A stretch of 64,000 nt of DNA, taken from assembly GCF_009429125.1 (NCBI RefSeq), contig NZ_CP045529.1:682001-746000 (forward strand). The letters are read 5' to 3'. This document shows positions 53,365 to 62,600 of the stretch, in pieces (the stretch's first letter is position 1; every line of letters starts with the position of its first letter). The notes beneath the pieces were generated by a model. The model had not been told where the DNA came from and ran no database searches. It saw only the letters and a list, made by a program, of their open reading frames with translations. Made by a program: the position numbers and the translations under genes. The DNA comes from Luteimicrobium xylanilyticum (GTDB lineage: Bacteria > Actinomycetota > Actinomycetes > Actinomycetales > Cellulomonadaceae).

Positions 53365-53421
53365 TGACAGCCCGCCCGCATCGAGCGCTACCATCAGGAC
53401 ACCGATGTGAGCGTTCACATC
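53365..53421 (+). promoter_or_regulatory. Promoter and operator of the third LacI module
   Basis: TTGACA at 53365-53370, a 19-base spacer and TACCAT at 53390-53395 give the same unusual architecture as the ytfQ promoter. The 18-bp palindrome GATGTGAGCGTTCACATC at 53404-53421 follows at the likely transcription start. Its exact reverse complement is found at 59595-59612, upstream of the secreted glycosidase. Confidence 0.75.
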
Positions 53422-53491
53422 GCACCCCGACCACAGCCGTTCGGATCACCCCAGGGCTTTCGAACCGGTTCGACGATGAAACGGAGCACCG

Positions 53492-54526
53492 ATGACGACG
53501 ATCGGCGACGTCGCCCGGCACGCGGGCGTCTCCCGCTCCACCGTGTCGTACGCGCTCTCGGGCAAGCGGACGATCTCGGCGGAGACGCGCGAGCGCATCG
53601 AGCGCGCGGTCGCCGAGCTCGGCTTCACCCCGAACGCCGGGGCGCGCGCCCTCAAGACGTCGCAGACCATGGTCCTCGGGCTCCTGCTGCAGTTCCACGC
53701 GGACGAGTTCGCCCCGGCGATGCTCCAGTACGTGCTCCCGGTCTCCCAGGCTGCCCGGGCCGAGGGCTACGACATCCTCATGGTCACCGACCCGGACGGG
53801 CCGCGCGCGATTCACCGGATCGGCGACTCCGACATGGTCGACGGCTTCGTCCTCCTGGACGTCACGGCCGACGACCCCCGCATCCCGTCGCTGCGGGAGG
53901 TGCGTCAGCCCGGAGTCCTCATCGGGCTCCCGCGCGACACCCGCGAGCTCGACGTCATCGACCTCGACTTCGGCGAAGCCGCCCGCATGCTCGTCGACCA
54001 CCTGCACGAGCGGGGCCACCGTGAGATCGTCCTGGTCTCGCCGCCGCACCACGTCGTCGAACGCGGGGGCTCGTACGTCTGGCGGTTCCGCGACGCTGCC
54101 GTCGAACGCGCCGCACGCTACGGCCTGCAGATCCACGCGTACTACGGCGAGTCCCGCTCGCCGGTCATCGGGCAGAGCGTCAACGCCCTCCTCGACGCAC
54201 ACCCGCGCGCGACCGCGCTCGTGGTCCACAACGACGCGACGATCGCCGCGCTCCCGGGGATCCTGCGGGACCGGGGTGTGCGGGTCCCCGACGACCTCAG
54301 CGTCGTCTCGCTCTACTCGCGCGACTTCGGCGAGGAGTTCTCGTTGCCCTTCACCGCGGTCGAGTCCGCGGCCGACGAGCTCGGCCGCAGCGGCGTCGCC
54401 CAGCTCGTGCGCCGCATCACCAGGTCACCGGACGCCGGCCCGCCGGTCGCTCGGTTCGTCGCACCGGTCCTCCGGGACCGCGGAAGCACCCGCCCGATCG
54501 ACGCGACACGTTCGACGGCGCACTGA
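53492..54526 (+). CDS. LacI family transcriptional regulator (third module)
   Basis: 344 residues. HTH: TIGDVARHAGVSRSTVSYALSGKRTIS, hinge PNAGARALKTS; sensor domain with MVLGLLLQFHADEFAPAMLQYVLPV, VDGFVLLDVTADDPRI, HERGHREIVLVSPP, ALVVHNDATIAALPGILRDRG and LSVVSLYSRDFGEEFSLPFTAVES. It differs clearly from the other two LacI proteins in recognition helix (SRSTVSYAL). It heads the SBP-permease-permease-glycosidase cluster and probably binds the palindromes at 53404 and 59595. A weak GGAG precedes ATG 53492. Confidence 0.92.
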   Translation: MTTIGDVARHAGVSRSTVSYALSGKRTISAETRERIERAVAELGFTPNAGARALKTSQTMVLGLLLQFHADEFAPAMLQYVLPVSQAARAEGYDILMVTDPDGPRAIHRIGDSDMVDGFVLLDVTADDPRIPSLREVRQPGVLIGLPRDTRELDVIDLDFGEAARMLVDHLHERGHREIVLVSPPHHVVERGGSYVWRFRDAAVERAARYGLQIHAYYGESRSPVIGQSVNALLDAHPRATALVVHNDATIAALPGILRDRGVRVPDDLSVVSLYSRDFGEEFSLPFTAVESAADELGRSGVAQLVRRITRSPDAGPPVARFVAPVLRDRGSTRPIDATRSTAH

Positions 54527-54630
54527 GCGCGCCATCGCCCGTCACCGTCGAATCGGTTCGCCAACACCCCGAACACCACCCAGCTCGTCATCGACTCATC
54601 GACACAGCACGATTCAGAGAGGAACCTCCT

Positions 54631-55899
54631 GTGATCACCACTCGCTCCAACCACCGACTCACGGTCTTCGCCGGCGTTGCGGCCGGTGCCGCGCTCGTTA
54701 CTTCGCTCGCTGCATGCAGCAGCGGCTCGGGGGGCGGTTCGTCCGACGACAAGACCGGCGCCAAGATCACGACGATCAACGTCTGGGACCCCTACCCGCA
54801 GTACGACGACAGCTCCGACTGGGCCAAGTACCTGCAGTCGTGCGCCCCCGAGGGCACGACCCTGAAGCGCACGACGGCGGCCACCGCCGACCTGCTCAAC
54901 AACCTCACGACCGCGGTCAAGGAGGACAATGCGCCCGACGTCGTGATGCTCGACAACCCCGCGGTCCCGGAGGCGGCGAGCGCCGGTCTCGTGGCGCCGG
55001 CGGAGGACGTGGGTATCGACACGAGCGGCTTCGACGCCAACCTCGCAGGTCCCGGCACGGTGTCGGGCACGACGTACGGCGTCCCGATCGGTGCCAACAC
55101 CCTCGGGCTCTACTACAACGCGGACATCCTCAAGAAGGCGGGGGTCGACCCGGCGTCGATCACGTCCTGGGATGCGCTGAACGCGGCGCTCGAGAAGGTC
55201 ACGAAGGCCGGCGACAAGGGCATCACGTTCGCGGGGATCTCGGGCGAGGAAGGCGTGTTCCAGTTCCTCCCATGGTTCTGGGGCGCCGGCGCGAACCTCA
55301 AGGAGCCCGGGTCGGCTCAGGCCACCGAAGCCGGTCAGCTCGTGTCCGACTGGATCGGGAAGGGCTACGCGCCCAAGTCCGCCATCAGCGACAACCAGTC
55401 GGCGTCGTGGGACCTCTTCCTCACCGGTAAGTACGCATTCGCGGAGAACGGTTCCTGGTTCGCGCAGGCCGCGAGCACCCAGAAGAAGTTCAAGGCCGTG
55501 ATGATGCCGATCCCCGGCAAGGACGGCGGGAGCGCTCCGGTTCCGACCGGCGGTGAGTTCGTGCTCGCGCCGACCCACAAGAGCAACGCCGCAGGCCACT
55601 ACGCGGCGGCCAAGCAGGTCATCGAGTGCCTCGTGGGCAAGGACAACCAGGTCAAGACCGCCGACAAGCTCGGTTACTTCGCGGCCAACAAGGACCAGCG
55701 TCAGAAGCAGATCGACTCCGACGCGATCTGGAAGCCGTGGGCCGCGGCCATCGAGAGCGCCCAGGGTCGGACGACGGACCTCGGTTCCGCGTACACGCCG
55801 ACCTCGGCGGCGCTCTCGACGGCGCTGCAGTCGTCGCTCAACGCCGCCGGTGACGCCGACGCCGTCAAGCAGGCCTTCTCGGCCATCAGCGCGGGCTAG
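54631..55899 (+). CDS. Sugar ABC transporter substrate-binding lipoprotein (third LacI module)
   Basis: 422-residue family 1 binding lipoprotein: lipobox SLAAC (Cys near residue 29), then ITTINVWDPYPQYDDSSDWAKYL, DVVMLDNPAVPEAASAGLV, GTTYGVPIGANTLGLYYNADILKKAGV, KYAFAENGSWF and TGGEFVLAPTHKSN. The sugar cannot be named from sequence. GTG 54631 has AGAGGA 9 bases upstream. It lies 104 bases after the lacI gene and is followed by a hairpin and two permeases. Confidence 0.92.
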   Translation: MITTRSNHRLTVFAGVAAGAALVTSLAACSSGSGGGSSDDKTGAKITTINVWDPYPQYDDSSDWAKYLQSCAPEGTTLKRTTAATADLLNNLTTAVKEDNAPDVVMLDNPAVPEAASAGLVAPAEDVGIDTSGFDANLAGPGTVSGTTYGVPIGANTLGLYYNADILKKAGVDPASITSWDALNAALEKVTKAGDKGITFAGISGEEGVFQFLPWFWGAGANLKEPGSAQATEAGQLVSDWIGKGYAPKSAISDNQSASWDLFLTGKYAFAENGSWFAQAASTQKKFKAVMMPIPGKDGGSAPVPTGGEFVLAPTHKSNAAGHYAAAKQVIECLVGKDNQVKTADKLGYFAANKDQRQKQIDSDAIWKPWAAAIESAQGRTTDLGSAYTPTSAALSTALQSSLNAAGDADAVKQAFSAISAG

Positions 55900-55917
55900 C
55901 CGAGCCCGACGCGCGCG

Positions 55918-55950
55918 GGCGGCGGGACATCCGGTCGACGTCCCGCCGCC
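55918..55950 (+). terminator. Hairpin between binding-protein and permease genes (third module)
   Basis: A perfect 11-bp stem (55918-55928 with 55940-55950) with an 11-base loop lies 18 bases after the binding-protein stop. This is the fourth binding-protein gene in the window followed by such a structure. Confidence 0.65.
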
Positions 55951-55995
55951 ACCGCCCCCCCAGCACGACACGACATTCGACGATTGGTGAGACCC

Positions 55996-56973
55996 GTGGG
56001 CATCCAGACTCCTGCCCCCGCCCCGTCTCTCGAGCCCGCGCTCGAGGAGCAGGACGCCGAGACCGGCCGGACGCACCGCCACCGGCGACGTCGGGTGCGC
56101 CCGACGACGTGGGCCGGCCTGGCGTTCGTCGCGCCTCTCGTGGCCTACCTGGCGGTGTTCTACGCATACCCGCTCTACGAGAACGTCTCGATGAGCCTGC
56201 ACCGGTACACCCGGGCGACCTTCGTGACGGGGCAGGCGCCTTTCGTAGGGTTCGACATCTACCGCGAGGTGCTCGCCTCGCCCCAGTTCTGGCCCACGGT
56301 GCGGCAGACCGCGACCTTCGTGATCGTCTCGCTGGTCTTCCAGTACGCGATCGGGCTCGGCCTCGCGGTCTTCTTCCACCGAGGCTTCCGTCTGTCGGGG
56401 CTGCTGCGCGCGCTCTTCCTCGTGCCGTGGCTCCTGCCCATCATCGTCTCGGCCACGACGTGGCAGTGGATGATGGACGCCGACAACGGGATCCTCAACC
56501 GGTTCCTCGGGGTCTTCGGTGTGGATCCGATCTGGTGGCTCAACAACGAGCACTCGCTGTGGGCCGTGACCATAGCGAACATCTGGCTCGGCATCCCGTT
56601 CAACCTGGTGATCCTCTACTCGGGGCTGCAGAACATCCCGACGGACCTGTACGAGGCGGCGTCGCTCGACGGAGCCGGGGCGTGGCGCCAGTTCCGCACG
56701 ATCACTTTCCCGCTGCTGCGGCCGGTCACCGCCATCACTCTGCTGCTCGGCTTCGTCTACACGCTCAAGGTCGTCGACATCGTCTGGATCATGACGATGG
56801 GAACGGGCACCTCTCAGACGCTCGCGACCTGGGCCTACTCGATGGCCTTCGGCAAGGGTGCCTCCGCGCTCATCCAGTACTCGCAGGCGTCCGTCGTCGG
56901 CACGATCCTGCTCCTCGTCGCCCTGCTCATGGGCTTCGTCTACCTCTTCGTCCAGCGCCGCCAGGAGGACTGA
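55996..56973 (+). CDS. Sugar ABC transporter permease (MalF type, third module)
   Basis: 325-residue CUT1 permease: a charged cytosolic lead with Arg/His-rich stretch, six helices, and the EAA loop LYEAASLDGAGAWRQFRTITFPLLRP. It ends in YLFVQRRQED. I prefer GTG 55996, preceded by GGTGAG; an in-frame TTG at 55984 would add four residues. The ATPase is again absent from the cluster. The next permease starts 2 bases after the stop. Confidence 0.88.
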   Translation: MGIQTPAPAPSLEPALEEQDAETGRTHRHRRRRVRPTTWAGLAFVAPLVAYLAVFYAYPLYENVSMSLHRYTRATFVTGQAPFVGFDIYREVLASPQFWPTVRQTATFVIVSLVFQYAIGLGLAVFFHRGFRLSGLLRALFLVPWLLPIIVSATTWQWMMDADNGILNRFLGVFGVDPIWWLNNEHSLWAVTIANIWLGIPFNLVILYSGLQNIPTDLYEAASLDGAGAWRQFRTITFPLLRPVTAITLLLGFVYTLKVVDIVWIMTMGTGTSQTLATWAYSMAFGKGASALIQYSQASVVGTILLLVALLMGFVYLFVQRRQED

Positions 56974-56974
56974 G

Positions 56975-57793
56975 ATGAACACCTTCCGTCGTACCTGGTG
57001 GAAGACCGCCGTAGGGCTCGTCCTGACCGCGCTGATGCTCTTCCCGCTCTACTGGATGATCAACGTCTCGCTCACGAAGCGTGAGGCGGTCCGCAGCGGA
57101 GACCTCTATCCCAAGGCGTTCACGCTCCAGAACTACCGCACGGTCCTGGGCGACCAGATCCCGTATCTGGGGACCAGCCTGCTCGTCGGCTTCGGCACGG
57201 TGGTCCTGACGATCCTGATCGCCGCGCCCGCGGCCTACGCGCTGTCCAAGCTGTTCGTACCCGGGCGGCGGCTGCTCAACTTCCTGTTGATCGTCGCCCA
57301 GATGATCCCCGCGGTCGTCATGGCGCTCGGTTTCTACACGATCTACACGAACATCGGGATCCTGGACACGGTCTGGGGCTTGATCCTCGCGGACTCGACG
57401 ATCGCCGTACCGTTCGGCGTGATGCTCTTCTCCGCGTTCATGGCGGGCATCCCCCGGGAGCTCCTGCAGGCTGCGCAGATCGACGGCGCGTCCTACTGGC
57501 GGACGTTCCGGTCGGTCGTCCTGCCGGTCTCGCGGAACTCGGCGGTGACGGTCGGGCTCTTCGCCTTCCTGTGGGCATGGTCGGACTTCCTCTTCGCGTC
57601 CACGCTGAACCGTGACGGCGGGAAGCTGCGGCCGATCACGATGGGCCTCTACGACTACATCGGCTCCCAGAACCAGGAGTGGGGCCCGCTCATGGCGACC
57701 GCCGTCGTGGCGTCGGTCCCCACCGCCGTCCTCCTCGTCGTCGCCCAGCGCTACGTCGCTGCGGGCGTGACCGCCGGGGCCGTCAAGGACTGA
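56975..57793 (+). CDS. Sugar ABC transporter permease (MalG type, third module)
   Basis: 272-residue CUT1 permease with six helices and the EAA loop LLQAAQIDGASYWRTFRSVVLPV; C-terminus QRYVAAGVTAGAVKD is typical. AGGAGG lies 6 bases before ATG 56975, which starts right after the preceding gene. It works with the previous permease and the SBP at 54631. Confidence 0.92.
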   Translation: MNTFRRTWWKTAVGLVLTALMLFPLYWMINVSLTKREAVRSGDLYPKAFTLQNYRTVLGDQIPYLGTSLLVGFGTVVLTILIAAPAAYALSKLFVPGRRLLNFLLIVAQMIPAVVMALGFYTIYTNIGILDTVWGLILADSTIAVPFGVMLFSAFMAGIPRELLQAAQIDGASYWRTFRSVVLPVSRNSAVTVGLFAFLWAWSDFLFASTLNRDGGKLRPITMGLYDYIGSQNQEWGPLMATAVVASVPTAVLLVVAQRYVAAGVTAGAVKD

Positions 57794-57833
57794 CCTGCCC
57801 CCGTCCTCTCCTCCCGAACCGCAAGGAATCCCC

Positions 57834-59555
57834 ATGACGCAGCATCCCGGCGCGCCCGCCTCCCTGACCTTCGACCTGCGCGAGATCCCCTTCTCGACGC
57901 GCGGCTCGTGGCTCGACCTGTCTCCCGTGACAGCCCTCCACACGACGACCGACGCCGTCCACCTGGTCTCGCACCGCAACGGCATGCACGGTGTCCTGCG
58001 CCTCGAGCCCGTCCGGGGCGGCGCGGTCGCGGACACCACGTGGCACGCGCAGCCGAGCGTCTTCACCTGGGGCGCGGGCGGCGTCGGGACCGTCGACGCC
58101 GTGTTCGACGGTCCCGAGACCCTCCGTCTGCGGGGAGCGGGCCTCGGGCTCCGGCTCGCCGACGCTGCAGCCGGGCTCACGCCGTTCACCGGTACCTACC
58201 TGTACGTCGACCCGGTCGACGACGCCGTCGTGTTCACCTCCTACGAGACCGGACGCCGGTACCGGGTGACGTCGGTGCGCGGCTCGGTGGACGTCGTCGG
58301 CGGGGAGGCCCTGGGGGTCGCGGAGCGTGCCGTCGTGCTCGGTGCGGACGGCGGTCCGTGGGAGGCGACGGTCGAGGAGACCACCTCGGGAGCACCCGCG
58401 TACGAGGCGGCGCGGTCGTTCGACGCGGCCGTGGCCGCGACGGCGAGCGCGTTCGGCGCGTACGTCGACGCGGTCGCACCGTGGCGCGACGAGCGGACGC
58501 CCGCCGCCGAGCTCGCCGCGTACGTGCTGTGGTCGGCGACCGTCGCGCCCGAGGGGTTCGCGACCCGGGAGTCCGTGCTCATGTCGAAGCACTGGATGGA
58601 CAAGCTCTGGAGCTGGGACCACTGCTTCAACGCGCTCGCGCTCGCCCCCGGCCTGCCCGACGCCGCACTCGACCAGTTCCTCGCCCCGTTCGACCACCAG
58701 GACGCGTGCGGCGCGCTGCCCGACTCGATCACGCACTCCGAGGTCCTCTACAACTACGTGAAGCCGCCCATCCACGGGTGGGCGCTGCGCCGGCTGCGGG
58801 CGACGGCGGGGCGCGAGCTCACGCACGACGAGCTCGCCGAGGTGCATGACCGCCTCGCCCGGTGGTCGCGGTTCTGGCTCGAGCGCCGTCGTCGGCCGGG
58901 CCACGCGCTGCCGTACTACCAGCACGGCAACGACAGCGGCTGGGACAACGCGACGACGTTCGACCGCGACCGGGTCATCGAGTCGCCGGATCTTGCCGGC
59001 TTCCTCGCGCTCCAGCTCGAGGTGCTCGCCGACCTGTCCGAGGAGCTGGGTCGCCCCGCCGAGACCTGGAAGGCCGGTCGGGACGCGCTGATCGAAGCGC
59101 TGCTCGACGAGCTCTGGACCGGTGAGGAGCTCGTCGCCGTGGGGGCGCTGTCGGGGGAGCGGAGCACAGCGACGAGCCTGCTCAACCTCCTGCCGCTCGT
59201 GCTCGGCGACCGGCTGCCGGCGAAGGTCCGGACGGCGCTCGCGGAGCGGCTCGTCGAGCACCTCACCGAGCACGGGCCGGCCACCGAGCCGGTGACGTCG
59301 CCCCACTACGAGGACGACGGGTACTGGCGCGGGCCGATCTGGGCGCCGTCGACGGCGCTGATCGAGGACGGCTTGCGGGTCTCGGGCTTCACCGAGCTCG
59401 CCGACGCGGTGAGCGAGCGGTTCCGCGCCCTGTGCGAGCGCTCGGGCTTCGCCGAGAACTTCGACGCCCGCACGGGCGCGGGCCTGCGGGACCGCGCCTA
59501 CACCTGGACGGCCGCGGTCTACCTGACGCTGGCCGCCGACCACGTGCGTCGCTGA
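57834..59555 (+). CDS. Cytosolic glycoside hydrolase, GH63/GH37-like (alpha/alpha)6 fold
   Basis: 573 residues without a signal peptide. The N-terminal 190 residues form a beta-rich domain; the rest is an (alpha/alpha)6 barrel with MSKHWMDKLWSWDHCFNALAL, GALPDSITHSEVLYNYVKPPIHGWAL, HGNDSGWDNATTF (residues 364-376, probable catalytic Asp region), STATSLLNLLPLVLG, and YWRGPIWAPSTALIEDGLR. These are features of clan GH-G enzymes such as trehalase and mannosylglycerate or alpha-glucoside hydrolases. It probably hydrolyses the sugar imported by the three preceding genes, but the substrate is unknown. AAGGA precedes ATG 57834. Confidence 0.8.
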   Translation: MTQHPGAPASLTFDLREIPFSTRGSWLDLSPVTALHTTTDAVHLVSHRNGMHGVLRLEPVRGGAVADTTWHAQPSVFTWGAGGVGTVDAVFDGPETLRLRGAGLGLRLADAAAGLTPFTGTYLYVDPVDDAVVFTSYETGRRYRVTSVRGSVDVVGGEALGVAERAVVLGADGGPWEATVEETTSGAPAYEAARSFDAAVAATASAFGAYVDAVAPWRDERTPAAELAAYVLWSATVAPEGFATRESVLMSKHWMDKLWSWDHCFNALALAPGLPDAALDQFLAPFDHQDACGALPDSITHSEVLYNYVKPPIHGWALRRLRATAGRELTHDELAEVHDRLARWSRFWLERRRRPGHALPYYQHGNDSGWDNATTFDRDRVIESPDLAGFLALQLEVLADLSEELGRPAETWKAGRDALIEALLDELWTGEELVAVGALSGERSTATSLLNLLPLVLGDRLPAKVRTALAERLVEHLTEHGPATEPVTSPHYEDDGYWRGPIWAPSTALIEDGLRVSGFTELADAVSERFRALCERSGFAENFDARTGAGLRDRAYTWTAAVYLTLAADHVRR

Positions 59556-59591
59556 CGCCTCTCGCGCGAGGAAGGAGGGGGCGCACGACCG

Positions 59592-59615
59592 CAGGATGTG
59601 AACGCTCACATCCTG
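59592..59615 (+). promoter_or_regulatory. LacI operator upstream of the secreted glycosidase
   Basis: The palindrome GATGTGAACGCTCACATC (59595-59612), extended by CAG and CTG to 24 bp, is the exact reverse complement of the operator at 53404-53421. It lies 48 bases before ATG 59663, placing this gene under the LacI protein at 53492. Confidence 0.78.
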
Positions 59616-59662
59616 TCTCGACACCCAGGACCGATGCACCAAGGATGCAAGGGAGCACCACG

Positions 59663-62600
59663 ATGAGCAGATCCGCACCGCACCACGCGCGAGGCGTCGC
59701 CGCGCCGACGGCAGCCCTGGCCGCGCTCGCGACCGCCGCGCTCGGGCTGGCAGGCACCGCGCCGGCCGCCCAGGCGTCCGCCGCCCAGGCGTCCGAGACG
59801 GTCGCCGACGCCCCGGCCTCGGGCGCGTTCGCCGCCGACCCCGCCGACACGCTCGTCGTCCACGCCGACCAGCCCTTCCGGGACGTGACCCACGTGGCCA
59901 GCGGCTCGCTCTACGGGCTCGCCGACGCGACCAAGCCCAGCCTCGACCTCGCCAAGGCCATCAAGCCCAGCGAGTTCGTCATGAAGCCGTCCGGAGGGAC
60001 CCAGCAGGCCACCGGCGACATCCTCGTGACGGCCGGGGTCTCGAAGGCGCTCGGCGCCAAGGTCGTCGACCGGCTCTCCGACTACTACCCGGGCTGGCCC
60101 TACCAGTTCAGCTGGGACACCTGGGACGACGTCGTCCGCAACGAGCTCGCGAAGGTCAACCCGACCACGGTGCCCAACCTCGCGGCGTACGCCCCCTGGA
60201 ACGAGTCGGACAACACCTGGAACGCGACGAAGAACGGCTCGTTCGAGGACTTCTGGACCCACACCTACCGGCTGATCCGATCCATCGACCCGACGACCCC
60301 GATCCAGGGACCGTCCTTCTCGGACAACATCTCCGACATGGACAACTTCCTCAAGAACGCGGTCGCGACGGACACCGTGCCCGACATCCTGGCCTGGCAC
60401 GAGCTGACCCGTTCCTCGAAGATCCAAGGCGACGTGGACACGGTCCTCGCGCTCGAGAAGAAGTACGGCATCGACCCGCTCCCGATCGACATCGAGGAGT
60501 ACGCGGCGCCGGCCGAGGTCGGGATCCCGGGGTCGCTCGTCGGCTACATCGCGAAGTTCGAGCGGCTCGGCATCCGCAACGCGGAGCTGCCGTTCTGGAA
60601 CCAGTCGGGCGCTCTCGGCGACCTGCTCACCGGGCAGGGCGGCTCGCCCAACGGCGCCTACTGGCTCTACACCTGGTACGCCGACATGAGCGGCCAGATG
60701 ATCACGACGACCCCGCCGGCGAACGGCGCCGCGCTCTTCGACGGCGCCGCGGCGGTCACGGACGACAAGAAGGAGGTCGACGTCGTCGCCGGCGGCAACT
60801 CCGGTCCGACCACGATCCAGGTCGCCGGGCTCGACAAGACGGCCGTCGGCAAGGACGTCGACGTCAAGCTCGAGTACACGCCCACCTACGGGCGCACGGT
60901 CGCGGTGTCGGGGCCGATCACGGTCTCCACGACCCGCTACACGGTGGGCGACGACGGGACGATCTCGGTGCCCGTCGTCATGAACCCCGCCTACGGCTAC
61001 CACGTGGTGGTCACGCCGGCCTCCGGCAAGGAGACCGACCTGTCAGGCACGTACCGCGTGACGAACGGCAACAGCGGGCTCGCGCTCGCAGCGTCGGGCG
61101 ACGTCACGGGCAGCGCCGTGACGCAGGCCGCGGCCAAGAGCGGCGCCGCCCAGCGGTGGACCTTCGTGGACGAGGGCCGTGGCCTGTACAAGGTGGTCGA
61201 CGGCGACGGGCTGGTGCTCGGCGTCAAGGGCTCGTCGACCACGAACGGTGCGGTGGCGGTCGTCGGCGCGGACGACGAGACGACCAACCAGCTCTGGCAG
61301 CCGTTCCCCGACGGCAAGGGCGGCTACCGCCTCGCGAACGCGACGACGGGCCTCGTGCTCGCCGTCGGCTCGATGAGCAAGGACGCGGGTGCCCCGGTCG
61401 TGCAGTGGGCCGACGGCTCCGTGACGTCCGGGTGCACGGCCGACGGGCCGCGCGTGACCGGCAAGGTCGGCAAGGCGCTCAGCTTCTGCAACACGGCCTC
61501 GTACGTCACGCTCCCGACCGGCGCGCTGAGCAGCCTGACCGGCGACTACACGGTCTCGGTCTGGGTCAACCCGGCGTCGAACGCGTCCTGGTCCCGCGTC
61601 TTCGACATCGGATCCAGCTCGTCCGCCAGCATGTTCCTCACGCTGAACAACGGGAGCACGCTCCGCTACGCCATCACCACGGGCAGTGGAGCGGGCGGCG
61701 AGCAGCGGATCGACGGCACGGGCCTCCTGCCGCTGAACCAGTGGTCCCTGCTGACCGTCACGCTGTCCGGGACGACCGGCACGCTGTACGTGAACGGCAA
61801 GGCCGTCGGCACGAACGCGAACATGACGAACCACCCGTCCGCGTTCGGCCAGAGCACGCGCAACTACCTCGGGAAGTCGCAGTACTCGAGCGACGCGCCG
61901 CTCAACGCGACCATCGACGACTTCAACGTCTACTCGCGTGCGCTGAGCGCCGACGAGGTCGCGGCGCTGGTCACCGGGACCACGGCGGGGCAGGGCGACG
62001 TCGTGCACTACGCGTTCGACGAGACGAGCGGCACCAAGGCGGTCGACTCGTCCGGCGCCGGGCGTGACGGCACGGTGGTGGCCGCCAACGCGTCGACCAC
62101 GACCACGGCGACGGACGCGGCGACCGCGGACCACTTCTGGACGCTCGCCCGCTACCCCGACGTCGACCACGTCTCGGTCGCGGACGGCGACACCGTCTCG
62201 GGGAAGACCACCTTCACGGTCGACCTCGGCGGCGACGCGGCGGACGTCTCCTACACGTACATCGAGCTCAACAAGGGCTCGTCGCACGCGTGGGTGACGG
62301 ACAACACGAAGGCGGACGGCAGCCACAACAGCGGCCTGCACCCGAACCTCGTCGTCGACACCACGACCCTGGCCAACGGGGTGTACGGCCTCAAGATCGA
62401 CGCCGTGGGCAAGAACGGCCTGACGACCGAGAAGACGGTCTCGTTCACGATCAACAACCCACCGGCCCTGTCGTTCGCGGCTCCAGCCTCGGGCGCCACG
62501 GTCTCGGGCACGGTGACCGTGACCGTCCACCTGTCCGGTCAGGGGCTGAAGGCGTACAACCTGCGCGTCGACTCGGCCGGTCTGTCGTATGCCTACGAGC

